Positions 9,229-20,957 are shown, counted from the first letter of the stretch. The stretch is DNA of 64,000 nucleotides from CAVRTM01 sp963724015 (GCA_963724015.1 CAVRTM010000004.1:186001-250000), one strand, 5' to 3'. The notes: generated by a model from the letters alone, not told the origin. Program-made: numbers and translations.

Positions 9229-9232
<4 letters not shown>
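8006..9232 (-). CDS. MacB-like ABC permease (FtsX family)
   Basis: 408-aa permease. An N-terminal transmembrane helix (SFLTMLGILIGIAAVMLTVG) is followed by a large extracytoplasmic MacB_PCD domain and a C-terminal FtsX domain with three helices starting at LTVLLVGIAGISLLVGGIG; the coupling segment RIREIGLRKALGAT contacts the ATPase. The ATG at 9232 overlaps the stop of the ATPase gene (ATGA). In MacB systems this mechanotransmission permease works with the ATPase and an HlyD-type adaptor to move antibiotics, peptides or lipids outward. The substrate cannot be read from sequence. Confidence 0.92.
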
Positions 9233-10034
<802 letters not shown>

Positions 10035-10035
<1 letters not shown>

Positions 10036-11301
10036 CAGCCGCGCCCTCCGCCGGGCAGCCCGCCCTGGGCACCCGCGCCGCCCGGGTAGCCCCCGCCTCC
10101 GGGGAAGCCGCCACCCTGACCACCTCCTGGAGCGCCGGCACCGGGGTAGCCGCCGGTCCCGGACCCACGGCGGAGCCGTCCGCCGGACCCGTTGGTGCCC
10201 GGGCCACCCGGTCGGGGGAGGGTCAGGACGACCTGGTCGCCGGCCTTGAGCCCGCTGAGGACCTGGGTCGTCGCGCCGTACGTCGTGCCCACCGTCACCG
10301 GGATGGTGACCTGTGCGCCGTTCCTCATCTGCTGCACGACGGTCTGGTTGCCGCTGGTGCGCAACGCCAGGGTGGGCACCGTCAGCACATGGGGGATCTG
10401 CTTGACCACGATGGCGACGCCGGCGGTGCCTCCGGCGTACAGGCCCGTGGGGCTGCCGGTGACCGCGATGGTGACGGGGAAGGTCGCCGTACCGGTGGCA
10501 GAGGACGCCACGATGCCGACGGACCTGACGGTGCCGAACACCTTGGTGCTGCTGCCTGTCGGCGTGATCTCGGCCTGCAGGCCCTTCTTCAGTGAGGCCA
10601 GGTCGGCGCTGTCGACCGAGGCGTTCACCAGCCAGGAGCCGGTTGAGATCACGACGATGGACCCTGAGCCGGCCGGGGACGCCGAGCCGCTCTGTGCCCC
10701 GCCGCCTCCGGCGGAGGCGCCGCTGGCGGAGCCGCCGCTCGTGGCGCCGGAACCGGCGCCGGACCCGACCGTGTCGCCGACGCTCAGCCCGACGGAGGCG
10801 ACCGTCCCGCTGATGGGCGAGCGCAGCGTGCCGTCGGCCAGGGACGCCTGGCGTCGGCCAGCTTGCCCTGCGCGGCGGCGACCTGTGCGGCGGCTGAGGC
10901 GACCTGCGTCGCCGAGGAGCCGGCGTTCGCGGTGGCGGTCTGCTGCTCCACGGCAGCGTCGAGGGCCGCCTGCGCCAGCTCGACGGCGCTGCGAGGTCGG
11001 TCAGGTCCACGGTCGCCAGGACCGAGCCCTTGGTGACGTGGTCACCGACCGTGACGGGCACGGTGGTCACCGTCCCGCCGACCGCAAAGCCGAGGGTGGA
11101 CTGCACAGCCGGCTCGATCGTCCCTGTGGCAGCCACCGTCTGGCGGATGGTGCCGCTGCTGGCGGCCACCACCGTCGGTGTCGCCGCCGCGGCGTCGTTC
11201 GAGCGTGTCGCCGCCCAGGCCCCAGCGCCTCCGACGGCGACCAGCAAGGCCGCCATGCCGGTGACCAGCCGCCGTCTGCCCCACCGGAACCGCAGGCGCA
11301 C
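10035..11301 (-). CDS. efflux adaptor (HlyD/MacA family), frameshifted
   Basis: First gene of the MacAB-like operon. The GTG at 11301 has a strong ribosome-binding site (AGAAGGAGGGGGCGC) and encodes a membrane anchor (GMAALLVAVGGAGAWAATR), then the first lipoyl half (VGDHVTKGSVLATVDLTDL). The frame changes near 11000 (after TDL) and again near 10850, after which the conserved barrel continues (SGTVASVGLSVGDTV, then KKGLQAEITPTGSSTKVFG) to a Gly/Pro-rich tail. Repaired length is about 420 aa, normal for MacA-like proteins. Both shifts look like single missing bases, because protein similarity is continuous through them. Confidence 0.82.
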
Positions 11302-11493
11302 GCGCCCCCTCCTTCTGCCCGGCACCGGCCTGCGGCAGGTGTCCGCGCCCGAGGCTGACGGTCGTTCCTGTCACGACCATGCGCCGGACCTGTCAAGGCC
11401 CTGTGGTCTGCCCCTTTCGCCCACATCACCCGCGGCGGCGCGCCCGGCCGTCCACGAGGGCAGGCGAACCGGCAGACCGTCGTGCCGGTTCGT

Positions 11494-11499
11494 TAGCCT
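11494..11499 (+). promoter_or_regulatory. -10 element of the helicase gene (leaderless)
   Basis: TAGCCT ends six bases before the GTG at 11506, the spacing expected for a leaderless transcript. The 190-bp region between this gene and the divergent efflux operon holds no other gene. Confidence 0.4.
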
Positions 11500-11505
11500 G
11501 CGGGG

Positions 11506-14500
11506 GTGAACGAGTCGTCTGCGGAGTCCCCGAGCCAGTCCCCGACCCCGCAGGCGGGCGCCGACCCACGCGGCGAGCGGGTGGCGGCGGCGGTGCGGGC
11601 CTGGCAGCGGCACCTGGTCGACCTCGGTGGCCGCAACGCGCTGCTGTGGTACCGCGACCTGCCGTCCGGCACGCTCGACCTGACCACCGCCCACCCCGGC
11701 GGCGTCGCGATGCTCATGGCCGGGCGCCCGACCAAGCTCTCGGACCTGGTCCGCGAGCCTGCGGCGCTGCACGAGGCGCGGCGGCGGGCGCGGACCATCC
11801 GGGCCAAGGCGATCGAGCTGCAGGAGGAGCGCGGCATCGCGGCCGGGTTCATCGCCGTCGGCATGGCGACCTGGCGGGTGGCCGGGGCGTCCCGGGCGCC
11901 GGCGGCACCGGTGCTGCTGCGCTCGTGCGTGCTGAAGGCGACCGGCGCGGCCCAGCAGGACTTCGCTCTCGACCTCGGCGCCGACGTCGAGCTCAACCCG
12001 GTGCTCGAGCACTACCTGCGCTCGGAGCAGGGCCTGCAGCTCGACGCCGACGCCCTCGCCGACCTGTCGATGGTGAGCAAGGGCTTCGACCCGCACCCGA
12101 CCTTCGCCGCGCTGCAGCGCCTGTGCTCGGGCATCCCCGACTTCTCGATCGCCCCGCGGCTGGTCGTCGGCACCTTCTCCTACGCCAAGCTGCCGATGGT
12201 CGCCGACCTCGCCGCCCAGGGTGACGCGCTGGCCGACCACGACGTCGTCGCCGCGCTGGCCGGTGACCCCGACGCGCTCAAGGCGGTGCGCAGCGCCATA
12301 CCGGCTGCCGCGCCCGATCCCGAGCCCGGCCGCGAGCACCTGGTCCTGGACGCCGACTCCTCCCAGGAGGCCGTCATCGAGGCGGTCCGCTCGGGCGCCA
12401 ACCTGGTGATCAAGGGCCCGCCCGGCACCGGCAAGAGCCAGACCATCGCCAACCTCATCGCCTCGCTGTCCGGTGACGGCAAGCGGGTGCTGTTCGTCGC
12501 CGAGAAGCGGGCCGCGATCGACGCCGTCGTCGGCCGGCTGACCCGCCTCGGCCTCGGCGACCTCGTCCTGGACGCCCACAGCGGCGCGACGAACCGCCGG
12601 CGGCTGGCCCAGGAGCTCGGCGCGACCCTCGAGCGGGCCAGCGACGCCGCGGACCCCGACACCACCGAGGTCGAGCGGACGCTGGTGGACCGGCGCACCC
12701 GCCTGACCGACCACGCGGAGGCCCTGCACGAGCGTCGCGAGCCGTGGGGGGTCAGCGCGTACGACGCCCAGGTCGCCCTCACCCGCCTGACCCAACGGTT
12801 CAACGCGCCGACCTCCCGGGTGCGCATCCACGGCGACGCGCTGCGGGGGGTGTCCCGCGACCGGGTCCGCGCGCTCAGCCGTGAGCTGACCGAGGCCGCG
12901 TCCCTCGGCGCGTGGACGCCCGACCGCAGCGACGACCCCTGGTACGCCGCCCGCGTCACCACCGCGGACGAGGCGGCCAAGGCGCTCGAGATCGCCAGCC
13001 GGCTGAGCACCGGGGGGCTGGACACGGCCCAGGAGCGGCTCGGCGCGGCCATGGCCGAGGCCGGTCTGCCGCCTGCGGTGCGCGCGGCCGACTGGGGCAG
13101 CGCGCTCGAGCTGATGGAGCAGGTCCGCCACACCCTCGAGGCGTTCACCCCGCAGGTGTTCGACGTCCAGCTGACCGACTTCGTCGGCGCCACGGCCGGC
13201 AAGGACTACCGCGCCCGGCACGCCATCGAGCTCGGCTGGTTCACCCGGATGCGGCTGCGGCGCCACGCGCGCACGCTGCTGCGCCCCGGCCCGCCGCCGG
13301 CCGACCTGCACGCGGGCCTCCTGCGGGCCCAGGAGCAGCGGACGGCGTGGACGGCGCTCGCGGGCGACGGCGGCCGGCCGGCCGTGCCCGCAGCCCTGGA
13401 GGAGGCCCAGGGCACCTGGGCGGCCCTCAGCGCCGACCTGGAGTGGCTCGGCGCCCGGCTGGCGCCCACGGCCGCCGGGGGGCACCTCGTCGGCACCCCG
13501 CTGACCGACCTGCTGGCCCGGCTGACCGCGCTGGCCGGCCGGGCGGACCGCCTCGCGGTCCTCCCGCGGGTCGTGTCCGTGCTGGACTCGCTGCGCGCCG
13601 CGGGCCTCGGCGCGCTCGTCGACGACCTCGCCGCCCGGGGGGTCGCGGTCGACGACGTCACCCCCGAGATGGAACGCGTCTGGTGGATCTCGCTGCTGGA
13701 TGACATCAGCGTGCGCGACCCGCGCTACGGCACCCACGACGGGCGAGTCCTGCGCCGCATCGCCGAGGAGTACGTCCGCGCCGACCACGACCACCTCGAC
13801 AGCACGGCCGCGCGGGTGCGGGCAGCGGTCGGACGGCGGCTGCGCGAGACCCTGGCCGACCACCCCGACCAGGAGGCGCTGGTGCGGGCCGAGGCGCAGA
13901 AGTCGCGGCGGCACCGACCGCTGCGCGAGCTGCTGCCCCGCGCCGGCGAGACGCTCACCGCGATCAAGCCGTGCTGGGCGATGAGCCCGCTGGTCGTGGC
14001 GTCGGTGCTGCCGCCGGGGCGCTGGTTCGACGTGGTGATCTTCGACGAGGCCTCCCAGATCCCGCCCGGCGCAGGCCGTCTCCGCCATCTCCCGCGGCAC
14101 CCAGGTCGTCGTCGCCGGTGACGAGCGGCAGCTGCCGCCGACCAGCTTCTTCACCGCAGCCTCCGACGACGAGGGGGTCGGCCGGCGACGACGACGCGCT
14201 CACCGAGGGCTTCGAGTCGGTCCTCGACGTCCTGTCCGCAGCGCTGCCGGTGCGCCGCCTGACGTGGCACTACCGCTCGCTGGACGAGCGGCTGGTCGCC
14301 TTCGCCAACGAGCAGATGTACGACGGGTCGCTGGTGACGTTCCCGGGCACGGGCGCGGAGCCGGCCCTGTGCCTGGACGTCGTGGACGGGTCCGCGCCGG
14401 TGCGTGAGGGGCAGGAGGCGATCGAGTCCACCGCCACCGAGGTCGACCGGGTGGTGGCCCTGGTGCTGGACCACGCACGGCGCCGGCCGTCCGAGTCGCT

Positions 14501-15708
14501 GGGCGTCATCGCCCTCGGCATCACGCACGCCGCCCGGATCGAGGAGGCCGTGCGCCGGGCGCTGGCCTCGGCGCCGGACGTGGCCGAGTTCTTCGACGAC
14601 GCCGCCCCCGAGCGGTTCTTCGTCAAGAACCTCGAGCGCGTGCAGGGCGACGAGCGCGACGCGGTGATCCTCTCGATCGGCTACGGCAAGACCCCGCACG
14701 GCCGGGTGCTGCACCGCTTCGGGCCGCTGAACCTCGAGGGAGGCGAGCGCCGGCTCAACGTCGCGATCACCCGCGCCCGGCGACGGATGACGGTGGTCTC
14801 CTCGTTCGCCGCCGCCGATCTGGACCCGAGCCGGCTGAAGGCCCGCGGTGCGCTGATGCTGCGCGACTTCCTGGCCTACGCCGCCTCCGGCGGGAACGCA
14901 CCGGCGGACGAGAGCCGGAGGCGCCGTCCGGGCTCGCAGCGCCGTCCTCCACGGAGGCCGGAACGACGGACACCGGCACGGTAGCCGCCGCCGGTGAGGA
15001 GCCGTCGACCGTTGCTGCCCCGGGCTCGATGGCTGACGCCCCGGCGTCGCCCACCGAGGCGCCCGCAGTCGTGGCGCCTGCCGGTTCGGCGCCTGCCGCC
15101 GTGCCGGCCGGCGAGCGACCGGGGGTGGCACGGGGCACGGTGACCCGATCGTGGCCGACTTCGCCCGGCGCCTGCGGGCGGACGGCCTGATCGTGCACCA
15201 GGACCACGGCAGCTCGGCGCACCGGCTCGACCTCGCGATCGAGGACCCGCGCCGCCCGCACCGGATGCTCGTGGCCGTCGAGACGGACGGTCCCGGCTAC
15301 GCCGCGATGCCCAGCACCCGCGACCGCGACCGGCTGCGCATCGAGCAGCTGCAGCGCCTGGGGTGGCAGCACGTACGTGTGTGGACGACGGACCTGTTCC
15401 GCGATCCTGCCCAGGACCTGTCGCGCGTGGTGAGCCTGGTCCGGGCCGCCTCCGGGGCCCAGCCGTCGGTAGCGCCAGCATCCTTGGTCGGCGCGCACGA
15501 GGACAGCACGAGCGGAAAGCGGGAAGAAAACGTGAACCAGAGCGAAGGCGCAGCGGCGGACGGGGAGCCGATGCCGGCCAGCGAGCCGGCCTCGGCGGCC
15601 CGGGTCGAGCAGACCACGGACGACACCGACGCCGGCTGGGGCGAGCGCACCGACGACCGGGCGCACGACGAGTGGCTGCGCGAGCAGCGGCCGCCGCACT
15701 GGGGCTGA
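11506..15708 (+). CDS. large SF1 helicase fused to a Vsr-like nuclease domain (frameshifted)
   Basis: Very large protein, about 1400 aa when repaired. The N-terminal about 270 aa match a DUF4011-like region. The helicase core has Walker A GPPGTGKSQTIANL (about residue 304), Walker B IFDEASQIPP (about 845) and C-terminal motifs LERVQGDERDAVILS and NVAITRARRRMTVVSS of superfamily 1 (AAA_11/AAA_12). An Ala/Pro/Thr-rich linker leads to a nuclease domain of the REase_MTES_1575/Vsr type (LDLAIEDP, MLVAVETDGPGY, RLGWQHVRVW). The frame is lost near 14070, 14178, 14935 and 15140; the homology is continuous, so errors are likelier than decay. The GTG at 11506 is chosen because of the -10 hexamer before it. 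This architecture resembles the Hhe-type single-protein phage defence and related DNA-processing enzymes; a defence role is inference. Confidence 0.8.
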
Positions 15709-15742
15709 GCCGCCACGCGGCGCCGGCCGTGCGGGCAGCAGG

Positions 15743-16423
15743 TCAGGACCGGCGGAGGGCGAGGGTGATGGAGGAGCCGGCGAGGTCGGAGCCGGTCACC
15801 GTCGCCAGCCGCGCGGCGGTGGCGGGGGTCAGGGCGACGACGAGCCCGGGCCGGGACGTGTCCCCGCCGCCGACCAGCCCGGGGAAGCGGCCCCCTCCAG
15901 CGCGTCGACGGCGAGCACGACGACGTCCGTGCCGAGGACCGTGCCCGCCGGGGAGGAGATCAGGTCGACGTGGTCACCGGCGTGCGCGAGCGCCGCCGCG
16001 CCGGGGTCGGTCGAGGGGCACGTGCGCGGCCACCATGCCCGCCGGCAGCCCGGACAGCAGTCCTGTGCCGCGCAGCCGTGAGGTGGTCACCGCCTCGCCG
16101 GCGCCCAGACCCGACGCCAGCGTGGCGTCGATGGCCGCGGCCGGGTCCTGCAGCGCGGACGCCGGCCGGATCTGCTCCGGCCAGCGCTCGACGCGGAGGT
16201 CGGAGGTGCCGACGCGGTGACCCGCCGGCAGGTCGCGGACCGAGACCAGCACCGGCACCCCCACGGGCGCGCGATCGGGCAGGAAGGCGCCGGCGACCAG
16301 CCAGGCGGCGAGGCCGACCAGCGCGGCGGCCAGGGCCCGCCGGAGCCGGGCCCGGCGCCACACCGCACGCCGCCCGGAGCCGCGCCATCCGGAGGGCAGC
16401 AGCCGCTGGGCCGACACCTGCAT
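15743..16423 (-). CDS. SAF/CpaB-like membrane protein (frameshifted)
   Basis: Small protein of about 225 aa starting MQVSAQRLLPSGW, with basic residues, one membrane helix (RRALAAALVGLAAWLVAGAFL) and then an extracytoplasmic SAF domain (VPVLVSVRDLPAGHRVGTSDL, then ASGLGAGEAVTTSRL). A C-terminal RcpC/CpaB-like part (AGDHVDLISSPAGTVLGTDVVV) follows in other frames, with shifts near 16030 and 15890, and the stop is at 15743. CpaB-type proteins assemble Flp/Tad pili, but no other pilus gene is nearby. Orphan SAF proteins of this shape are common in actinobacteria and their role is unknown. It is followed on the same strand, upstream, by mtnP with a 45-base gap. Confidence 0.68.
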
Positions 16424-16467
16424 GACCTGCAACCGCGATCGTGGGTGCTGGTCGGCGACCGAACGGC

Positions 16468-17325
16468 TCACGTCGGCAGCACCACCGGGAGCGGCAGCCC
16501 GTCGAGGGCGCGCCTGCACGGGCAGGACGCGCTGTCGTCGTCCTCGGCCGCCGGCAGCGCGGCGATCGCGGCACGCAGGGTCTGCTTCAGGCTGGTGACG
16601 TTGTCGGCGAAGACCCGCAGCACCTCGGCGTGGGAGACCGCCTCGCCGCCCTCGACTCCGGCGTCGTGGTCGGTGACGAGCGCGATCGTGGTGAAGCACA
16701 TCGCCAGCTCGCGGGCGAGGGACGCCTCCGGCATGCCGGTCATGCCGACGACGGTCCAGCCCGCGTCCTGGTGCCAGCGCGACTCGGCCCGCGACGAGAA
16801 GCGCGGGCCGTTGATGACCACCAGCGTGCCAGCCGGGACGGTCGGTGTGCCGGCGGCCTCGGCGGCGCCCAGGACGGCGGCCCGCCCACGCGGGCAGTAG
16901 GGGTCGGCGAACCCGGCGTGGACGACGGGCCCGAGCGCGTCGTAGACCGTGTGGTCGCGGCCCCACGTGCGGTCCACGACCTGGTCGGGAACCACCACGG
17001 TGCCGGGCCCGTGAGCGGGGATCAGCGAGCCGACAGCGCAGGGAGCCAGCACCTGACGGACGCCCACGGCCCGCAGGGCCCAGAGGTTGGCCCGGTAGTT
17101 GACCCGGTGCGGAGGGAAGCGGTGGTCGCGCCCGTGACGGGCGACGAAGGCGACCCGCCGGCCCTCCAGGTCACCGACCACGATGTCGTCGCTCGGGTCA
17201 CCGAACGGGGTGGTCACCCGCACCCGTTCGGCGTCGTCGAGGAACTCATAGAAGCCGGACCCGCCGATGACGCCGATGTCGGCGCGTGAGGTGCTGGAGA
17301 CGGAGGTGCCGCTGGGGGTGCTCAT
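16468..17325 (-). CDS. mtnP: S-methyl-5'-thioadenosine phosphorylase
   Basis: Cytosolic 285-aa purine phosphorylase family 2 enzyme that splits methylthioadenosine with phosphate to adenine and methylthioribose-1-phosphate (methionine salvage and polyamine by-product recycling). Family motifs: IGVIGGSGFYEF at the N-terminus, the phosphate-binding FVARHGRDHRFPPHRVNYRAN, GSLIPAHGPGTVVVPDQ, NGPRFSSRAE and GMTGMPEASLARE, followed by VTDHDAG. The ATG at 17325 is used; a longer in-frame extension upstream has no similarity. Nearby methionine-salvage genes are absent, as is common in actinobacteria. Confidence 0.93.
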   Translation of the reverse strand: MSTPSGTSVSSTSRADIGVIGGSGFYEFLDDAERVRVTTPFGDPSDDIVVGDLEGRRVAFVARHGRDHRFPPHRVNYRANLWALRAVGVRQVLAPCAVGSLIPAHGPGTVVVPDQVVDRTWGRDHTVYDALGPVVHAGFADPYCPRGRAAVLGAAEAAGTPTVPAGTLVVINGPRFSSRAESRWHQDAGWTVVGMTGMPEASLARELAMCFTTIALVTDHDAGVEGGEAVSHAEVLRVFADNVTSLKQTLRAAIAALPAAEDDDSASCPCRRALDGLPLPVVLPT

Positions 17326-17438
17326 GCAGGCGAGGCTAGCCGCGGCCCGGCCTCCGCAGCGCGCTCGCGACCGGGGCTGTGGACCGTGGGGCCGGCGAGG
17401 CGGATCCCTGTGAACGGCGATGCCACCGGCGAACAAGC

Positions 17439-17473
17439 GATGGTCCGGCCCGGGGCGTCCGGGGCGGACCATC
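17439..17473 (-). terminator. hairpin after the FmdB gene
   Basis: GATGGTCCG (17439-17447) and CGGACCATC (17465-17473) form a perfect 9-bp stem around a GC-rich 17-nt loop that can itself pair. It lies just beyond the stop of the minus-strand FmdB gene and before mtnP. No U tract is present. Confidence 0.5.
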
Positions 17474-17508
17474 GTCCGGTGTGCTGCAGGTGGGGCAGAG
17501 GCGGTGCC

Positions 17509-17829
17509 TCAGGCGGCAGAGCCCTCGCTGGTGCTCTTGGCGGCGGATGTCGTCTTCGAGGTCGTCGAGATGGTCGAGGCCTCGGTCTTGGTGGCGGTCG
17601 CGGTGGACCCGGCTTCCTTGCCACCGGCCGGTAGCGTGGCGGAGGAGCCGTTGCTGCGGGAGTCGGTGCGGTAGAAGCCGGACCCCTTGAACACGACACC
17701 GACGGCACTGAACACCTTGCGCAGGCGACCCTCGCACTGCGGGCACGTGGTGAGCGAGTCGTCGCTGAAGGACTGCACGGCCTCGAACCGGTGGTCGCAC
17801 GAGGTGCACGCGTAGGCGTACGTCGGCAT
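17509..17829 (-). CDS. FmdB-type zinc ribbon protein
   Basis: 106-aa protein. The first about 45 residues are the CxxC_CxxC_SSSS zinc ribbon (CTSCDHRFEAVQSF, then CPQCEGRLRKVFSAVGVVFKG), binding one zinc through two CxxC pairs. The remaining half is a low-complexity Ser/Thr/Ala tail with no fold visible. FmdB was first named as a regulator of formamidase and amidase genes, but for most members, including this one, the target is unknown. It stands alone with a terminator-like hairpin behind it. Confidence 0.88.
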   Translation of the reverse strand: MPTYAYACTSCDHRFEAVQSFSDDSLTTCPQCEGRLRKVFSAVGVVFKGSGFYRTDSRSNGSSATLPAGGKEAGSTATATKTEASTISTTSKTTSAAKSTSEGSAA

Positions 17830-18047
17830 GAATTACTCCCGTTGGCACTGTCAGGGTGAGACTGCCAAGTGTAACGGTGTGACGCGTGCCGATAATCCCG
17901 GTGCGCGGGAGGCCGGAGGAGGCCCGGACCAGGCGCGGCGGCGGGCGGTGCGCGAGCGCATGAGCTCACGCGCCGGGGAGGTGGCCGGGGCGGTCACGGC
18001 CTCGTACAGGGGCGTCCAGACGATCGCGGACGCCCTCCTGCACCGGC

Positions 18048-18999
18048 TCAGCCCCGGGGCTGAGCCGGAGCGGGACCGTCGTGGACGGTCACCGGTCGCG
18101 GCCGCCGGCCCGGCGAGGGGTCGGCGCGGTCGACGTACTCCTGGTGCAGGGCCACCACCGTGGGGGCCAGGTCGTCCCGGGCGCTGGCGAGCAGGTCCAG
18201 GAAGGTCGCCGTACCGGTCCTGCCCTCCAGGGGCAGGCCCGTGCCGCGGGCCAGGTTCTTGCGCAGCGTCGTCAGGATGCGGTCGTTCGGATCCGGGCCG
18301 CTCTCGGCCTGGCCCAGCAGCCGCCGCACCATGCGCCCCCGGTCGACCGGCCGCCAGCCCAGGCCCAGCAGCTCCGGGTAGGCGAACGCGGCCATCAGCC
18401 GGGTGCGCTGGGGGTCCATCCGCCCGAGACCGCGCAGGCCCTTCGTCAGCGTCTTGGTCGACGCCGACGCGGCGGCGAGCGCCACCGGGCTCGGCGGCGC
18501 CGGCGTCCGCCCGGCCGGGCGCAGGAGCAGGAACCGGTGCTCGCTGACCACCGGCCGGTCGTCGGCGTCGACCGACCGCCCCATGACGCTGGCGAAGGTC
18601 AGGCGGTGCCGGATCGCGACGCCCGGCCCTGCTCCGAGGTCCAGCACGAACCCCGCGGCGCGCAGGTGAGTGCGGTGCGCGGACCGGGAGGTCAGGTTGC
18701 GCAGCCGCCACTGCCCCGCGTCGTACTCGACCAGGCCGGCCACCGCGGGCATGGTCGCGTCGACAGTGGCGTCGGGCTCGACGAGCGGCTGGGTGACGGT
18801 GGCCTGCCGCGGTGAGCGGCCGAAGGCGAGCGACTCCTGGGTGGGAGAGGACCCACACCCGCTCGGGGTGCAGCACCGGGCCGCGGGGGTCGCTGCTCTC
18901 GGGCGTGTCCACCCGGCTGTAGGTGACGACCAGGGCGCGGGGGTCGGGGCGCTCGGCCACCAGGTGCGCCAGCAGTGCGTCCTCGATCGAGCCGCTCAT
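18048..18999 (-). CDS. FHA-like protein paired with a Ser/Thr kinase (frameshifted)
   Basis: I do not recognise a named family. Starting at the ATG at 18999 (MSGSIEDALLAHLVAERPD) the frame reaches RVWVLSHP and shifts near 18845; it resumes as TQESLAFGRSPRQATV and runs to 18048, about 317 aa. Residues from about 50 to 150 have the outline of a forkhead-associated domain: a GRS turn after a strand and, about 45 residues later, GQWRLRNLTSRSAHR, like the conserved W-x-L-x-(D/N)-L-(S/T)-S stretch. The C-terminal about 150 residues are helical and basic (LRKNLARGTGLPLEGR). Its ATG overlaps the stop of the kinase gene upstream by four bases, so they are coupled. FHA domains bind phosphothreonine, making it a plausible target or reader of that kinase; this is inference. 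Confidence 0.6.
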
Positions 19000-20747
19000 G
19001 CGGCGTTCGGGTCGGGCGTGGGCACCTCCGAGGGGACGCCGAGCAGGCGCGCGTCGCCCCACACGGCGATCTCGTCCAGGCACTCATGGGGCCGCGGGCC
19101 GACGTAGGTCAGGCGCAGCTTGAGGCGCAGCGCGCCCTGGGCGCTCACGCGCAGGGGCACCGCCTGGCCCAGCCCGAGGGTCTTGGCGAAGACGGGCCGG
19201 GAGTCCAGGAACGCCTCGAAGAGGATCTTGCCGCCGGAGTACAGGGAGGAGTCGTCCAGCCCGGCCGTGGCCAGCACCTGCCGGTAGTGCTTGCCCAGGT
19301 TGTACTCCACGGTCGAGCGCTTGTGGCACGTCGCCATCGTCGAGTAGATCGAGTGCGGGTACGTGCGCCCCGCGACGCTGCGCGGACCGAGGTCGGGGTC
19401 GTCGTTGACCGCCGAGAGGTCCTGCAGGTAGGACACGACCGGGGCGCGCGCCACCACCAGCGCGATCGCGTTCGGGTGGGCGGTGCCGGCAGCGGGCGTC
19501 TGGGACAGGACCTGCCCGTCGGTGACCTTGGTGTCGATCTCCTCGAGCACGGTCGGTGACGGCAGTCCGGATGCCGTCAGCTGCGAGGTGACCGACTCGA
19601 CCGGCGACCCGACCACGTTGGGCATCGTCCCGCGGGCCGTCGTGGTCCGGGCGGAGGTGGCCACGGGCGAGCCGCGGGTGACGGCGTGCCCCTTGCCGGT
19701 GTCGAGGCGGGAGACGGCCAGGGCGCTCCCACCGCCCACCAGCAGCGCCAGGGCCGACACGGCGCCGATCAGGACGCGTCCGCGCCGCGGCGGCGGCGCC
19801 ACCGGACTTGGGACGGAGTACGGCCGACCCGATGGGGAAGAGCGCCGGTGTGGTCATCGTCTGGGTGCGGAACCCCTCCAGCCAGGTGGCCAGGCCGCGG
19901 GGACGCCCGGCCGGCTCGCCGAGGCCCTCCATGACCTGCTCGAGCAGGCCCTCACGGGTGCTCACCAGCGGCGAGGCCGCCAGCATGGCCCGGGTCCGAT
20001 CCAGGTCCGGCCCGCGGTCCGCCGACCGCGGCGGGAGGGCCCCCGTCAGCACCGTGAACAGCGTGGCGGCGAAGGAGAAGCGGTCACTGTCCGGGGTGGG
20101 CAGCCCGTCGGCCGAGGTGAGCAGCTCGGGGGCGAGGTAGGGCAGGCTGCCCACGCCCGGCACACCCCGGGCGCCGACCACCCGCGCCAGCCCGAAGTCG
20201 ACCAGCTTGGACGCCCCCGAGGGCTGCACGAGGATGTTGGAGGGCTTGATGTCCCCGTGCGCGACCGGGGAGCGGTCCGAGGCCTTCGACGGCATGTGCA
20301 TCATGTCCAGGGCCGCGGCGATCATCCGCAGCGTCCCGATGCGCTGGGACAAGGTGGCGGCCGGGTTGTCCTCGACCCACTCGTTCAGGGGCAGTCCGTC
20401 GACCAGGTCCATCACCAGGTAGCGGACGCGCTCGCCTGGTGCGGCCGTTAACGCCGCCGGCGTAGTGCATCGGAGCGCCGACGAAGGGCTCGAACATCCG
20501 CACCAGACCGGGGTGGTCGAGGTTCCACAGGCTCTTCGCCCGCCGGATCCAGTCGATCTCGCCCTCGTCGTCGTCGGCCGGTTCGATCACCTTGACGGCG
20601 TAGTGGACGACCGCAGTGGCTGTCCCGGTCGGGGCGCATCTGCGCCTTCCAGACCTGGCCCTGGCCGCCGCCGCCGAGGATCAGGACGAGCTCGTACAGG
20701 TCCTCGTCACCGTCAGGGCCGACATACAGCCCGGTTCTCTCGCCCAC
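18996..20747 (-). CDS. membrane Ser/Thr protein kinase with PASTA and NPCBM-like ectodomains (frameshifted)
   Basis: About 583 aa when repaired. The GTG at 20747 (after AGAGGAAG) begins GERTGLYVGPDGDEDLYELV. Kinase domain: glycine loop GGGGQGQVWKAQ, Lys in YAVKVI, catalytic loop HGDIKPSNIL (Gly replaces the usual Arg of HRD), DFG in LVDFGLARV and YLAPELL. A transmembrane helix (VLIGAVSALALLVGGGSALA, about 325-346) leads to one PASTA domain (TMPNVVGSPVESVTSQLTA) and a C-terminal NPCBM-like domain ending in DEIAVWGDARLLG. Shifts occur near 20630, 20455 and 19803. PASTA domains sense muropeptides or lipid II and NPCBM modules bind carbohydrate, so a wall or glycan signal is probable. The HGD loop resembles RD-lacking kinases but keeps Asp, Lys and Asn. 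It is coupled to the FHA-like gene downstream. Confidence 0.82.
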
Positions 20748-20957
20748 GACCGACTTCCTCTGCGCCCGGCAGGGGCGCAGCCGGGGGACTGCGCCACCTC
20801 CAGTGTGTGCCACCGCGGCGCTGGTGCGCTGCGGGTTTGCCCTGCTCGGCCGGAAGCCGGGGGGACGTCCCACGGGTGTGCGGCCCCGACTCGACGCTCC
20901 CCGCAGGGACGTGCAATCTGGTGTCAGACGAGCGTTCCGACGACGTGGGAGAGCGCC

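Noticed and set aside
15974..16966. A 330-aa minus-strand frame spanning part of mtnP and the SAF gene
   Set aside because: Its first half is the out-of-frame reading of mtnP; only the SAF part after 16423 is real.
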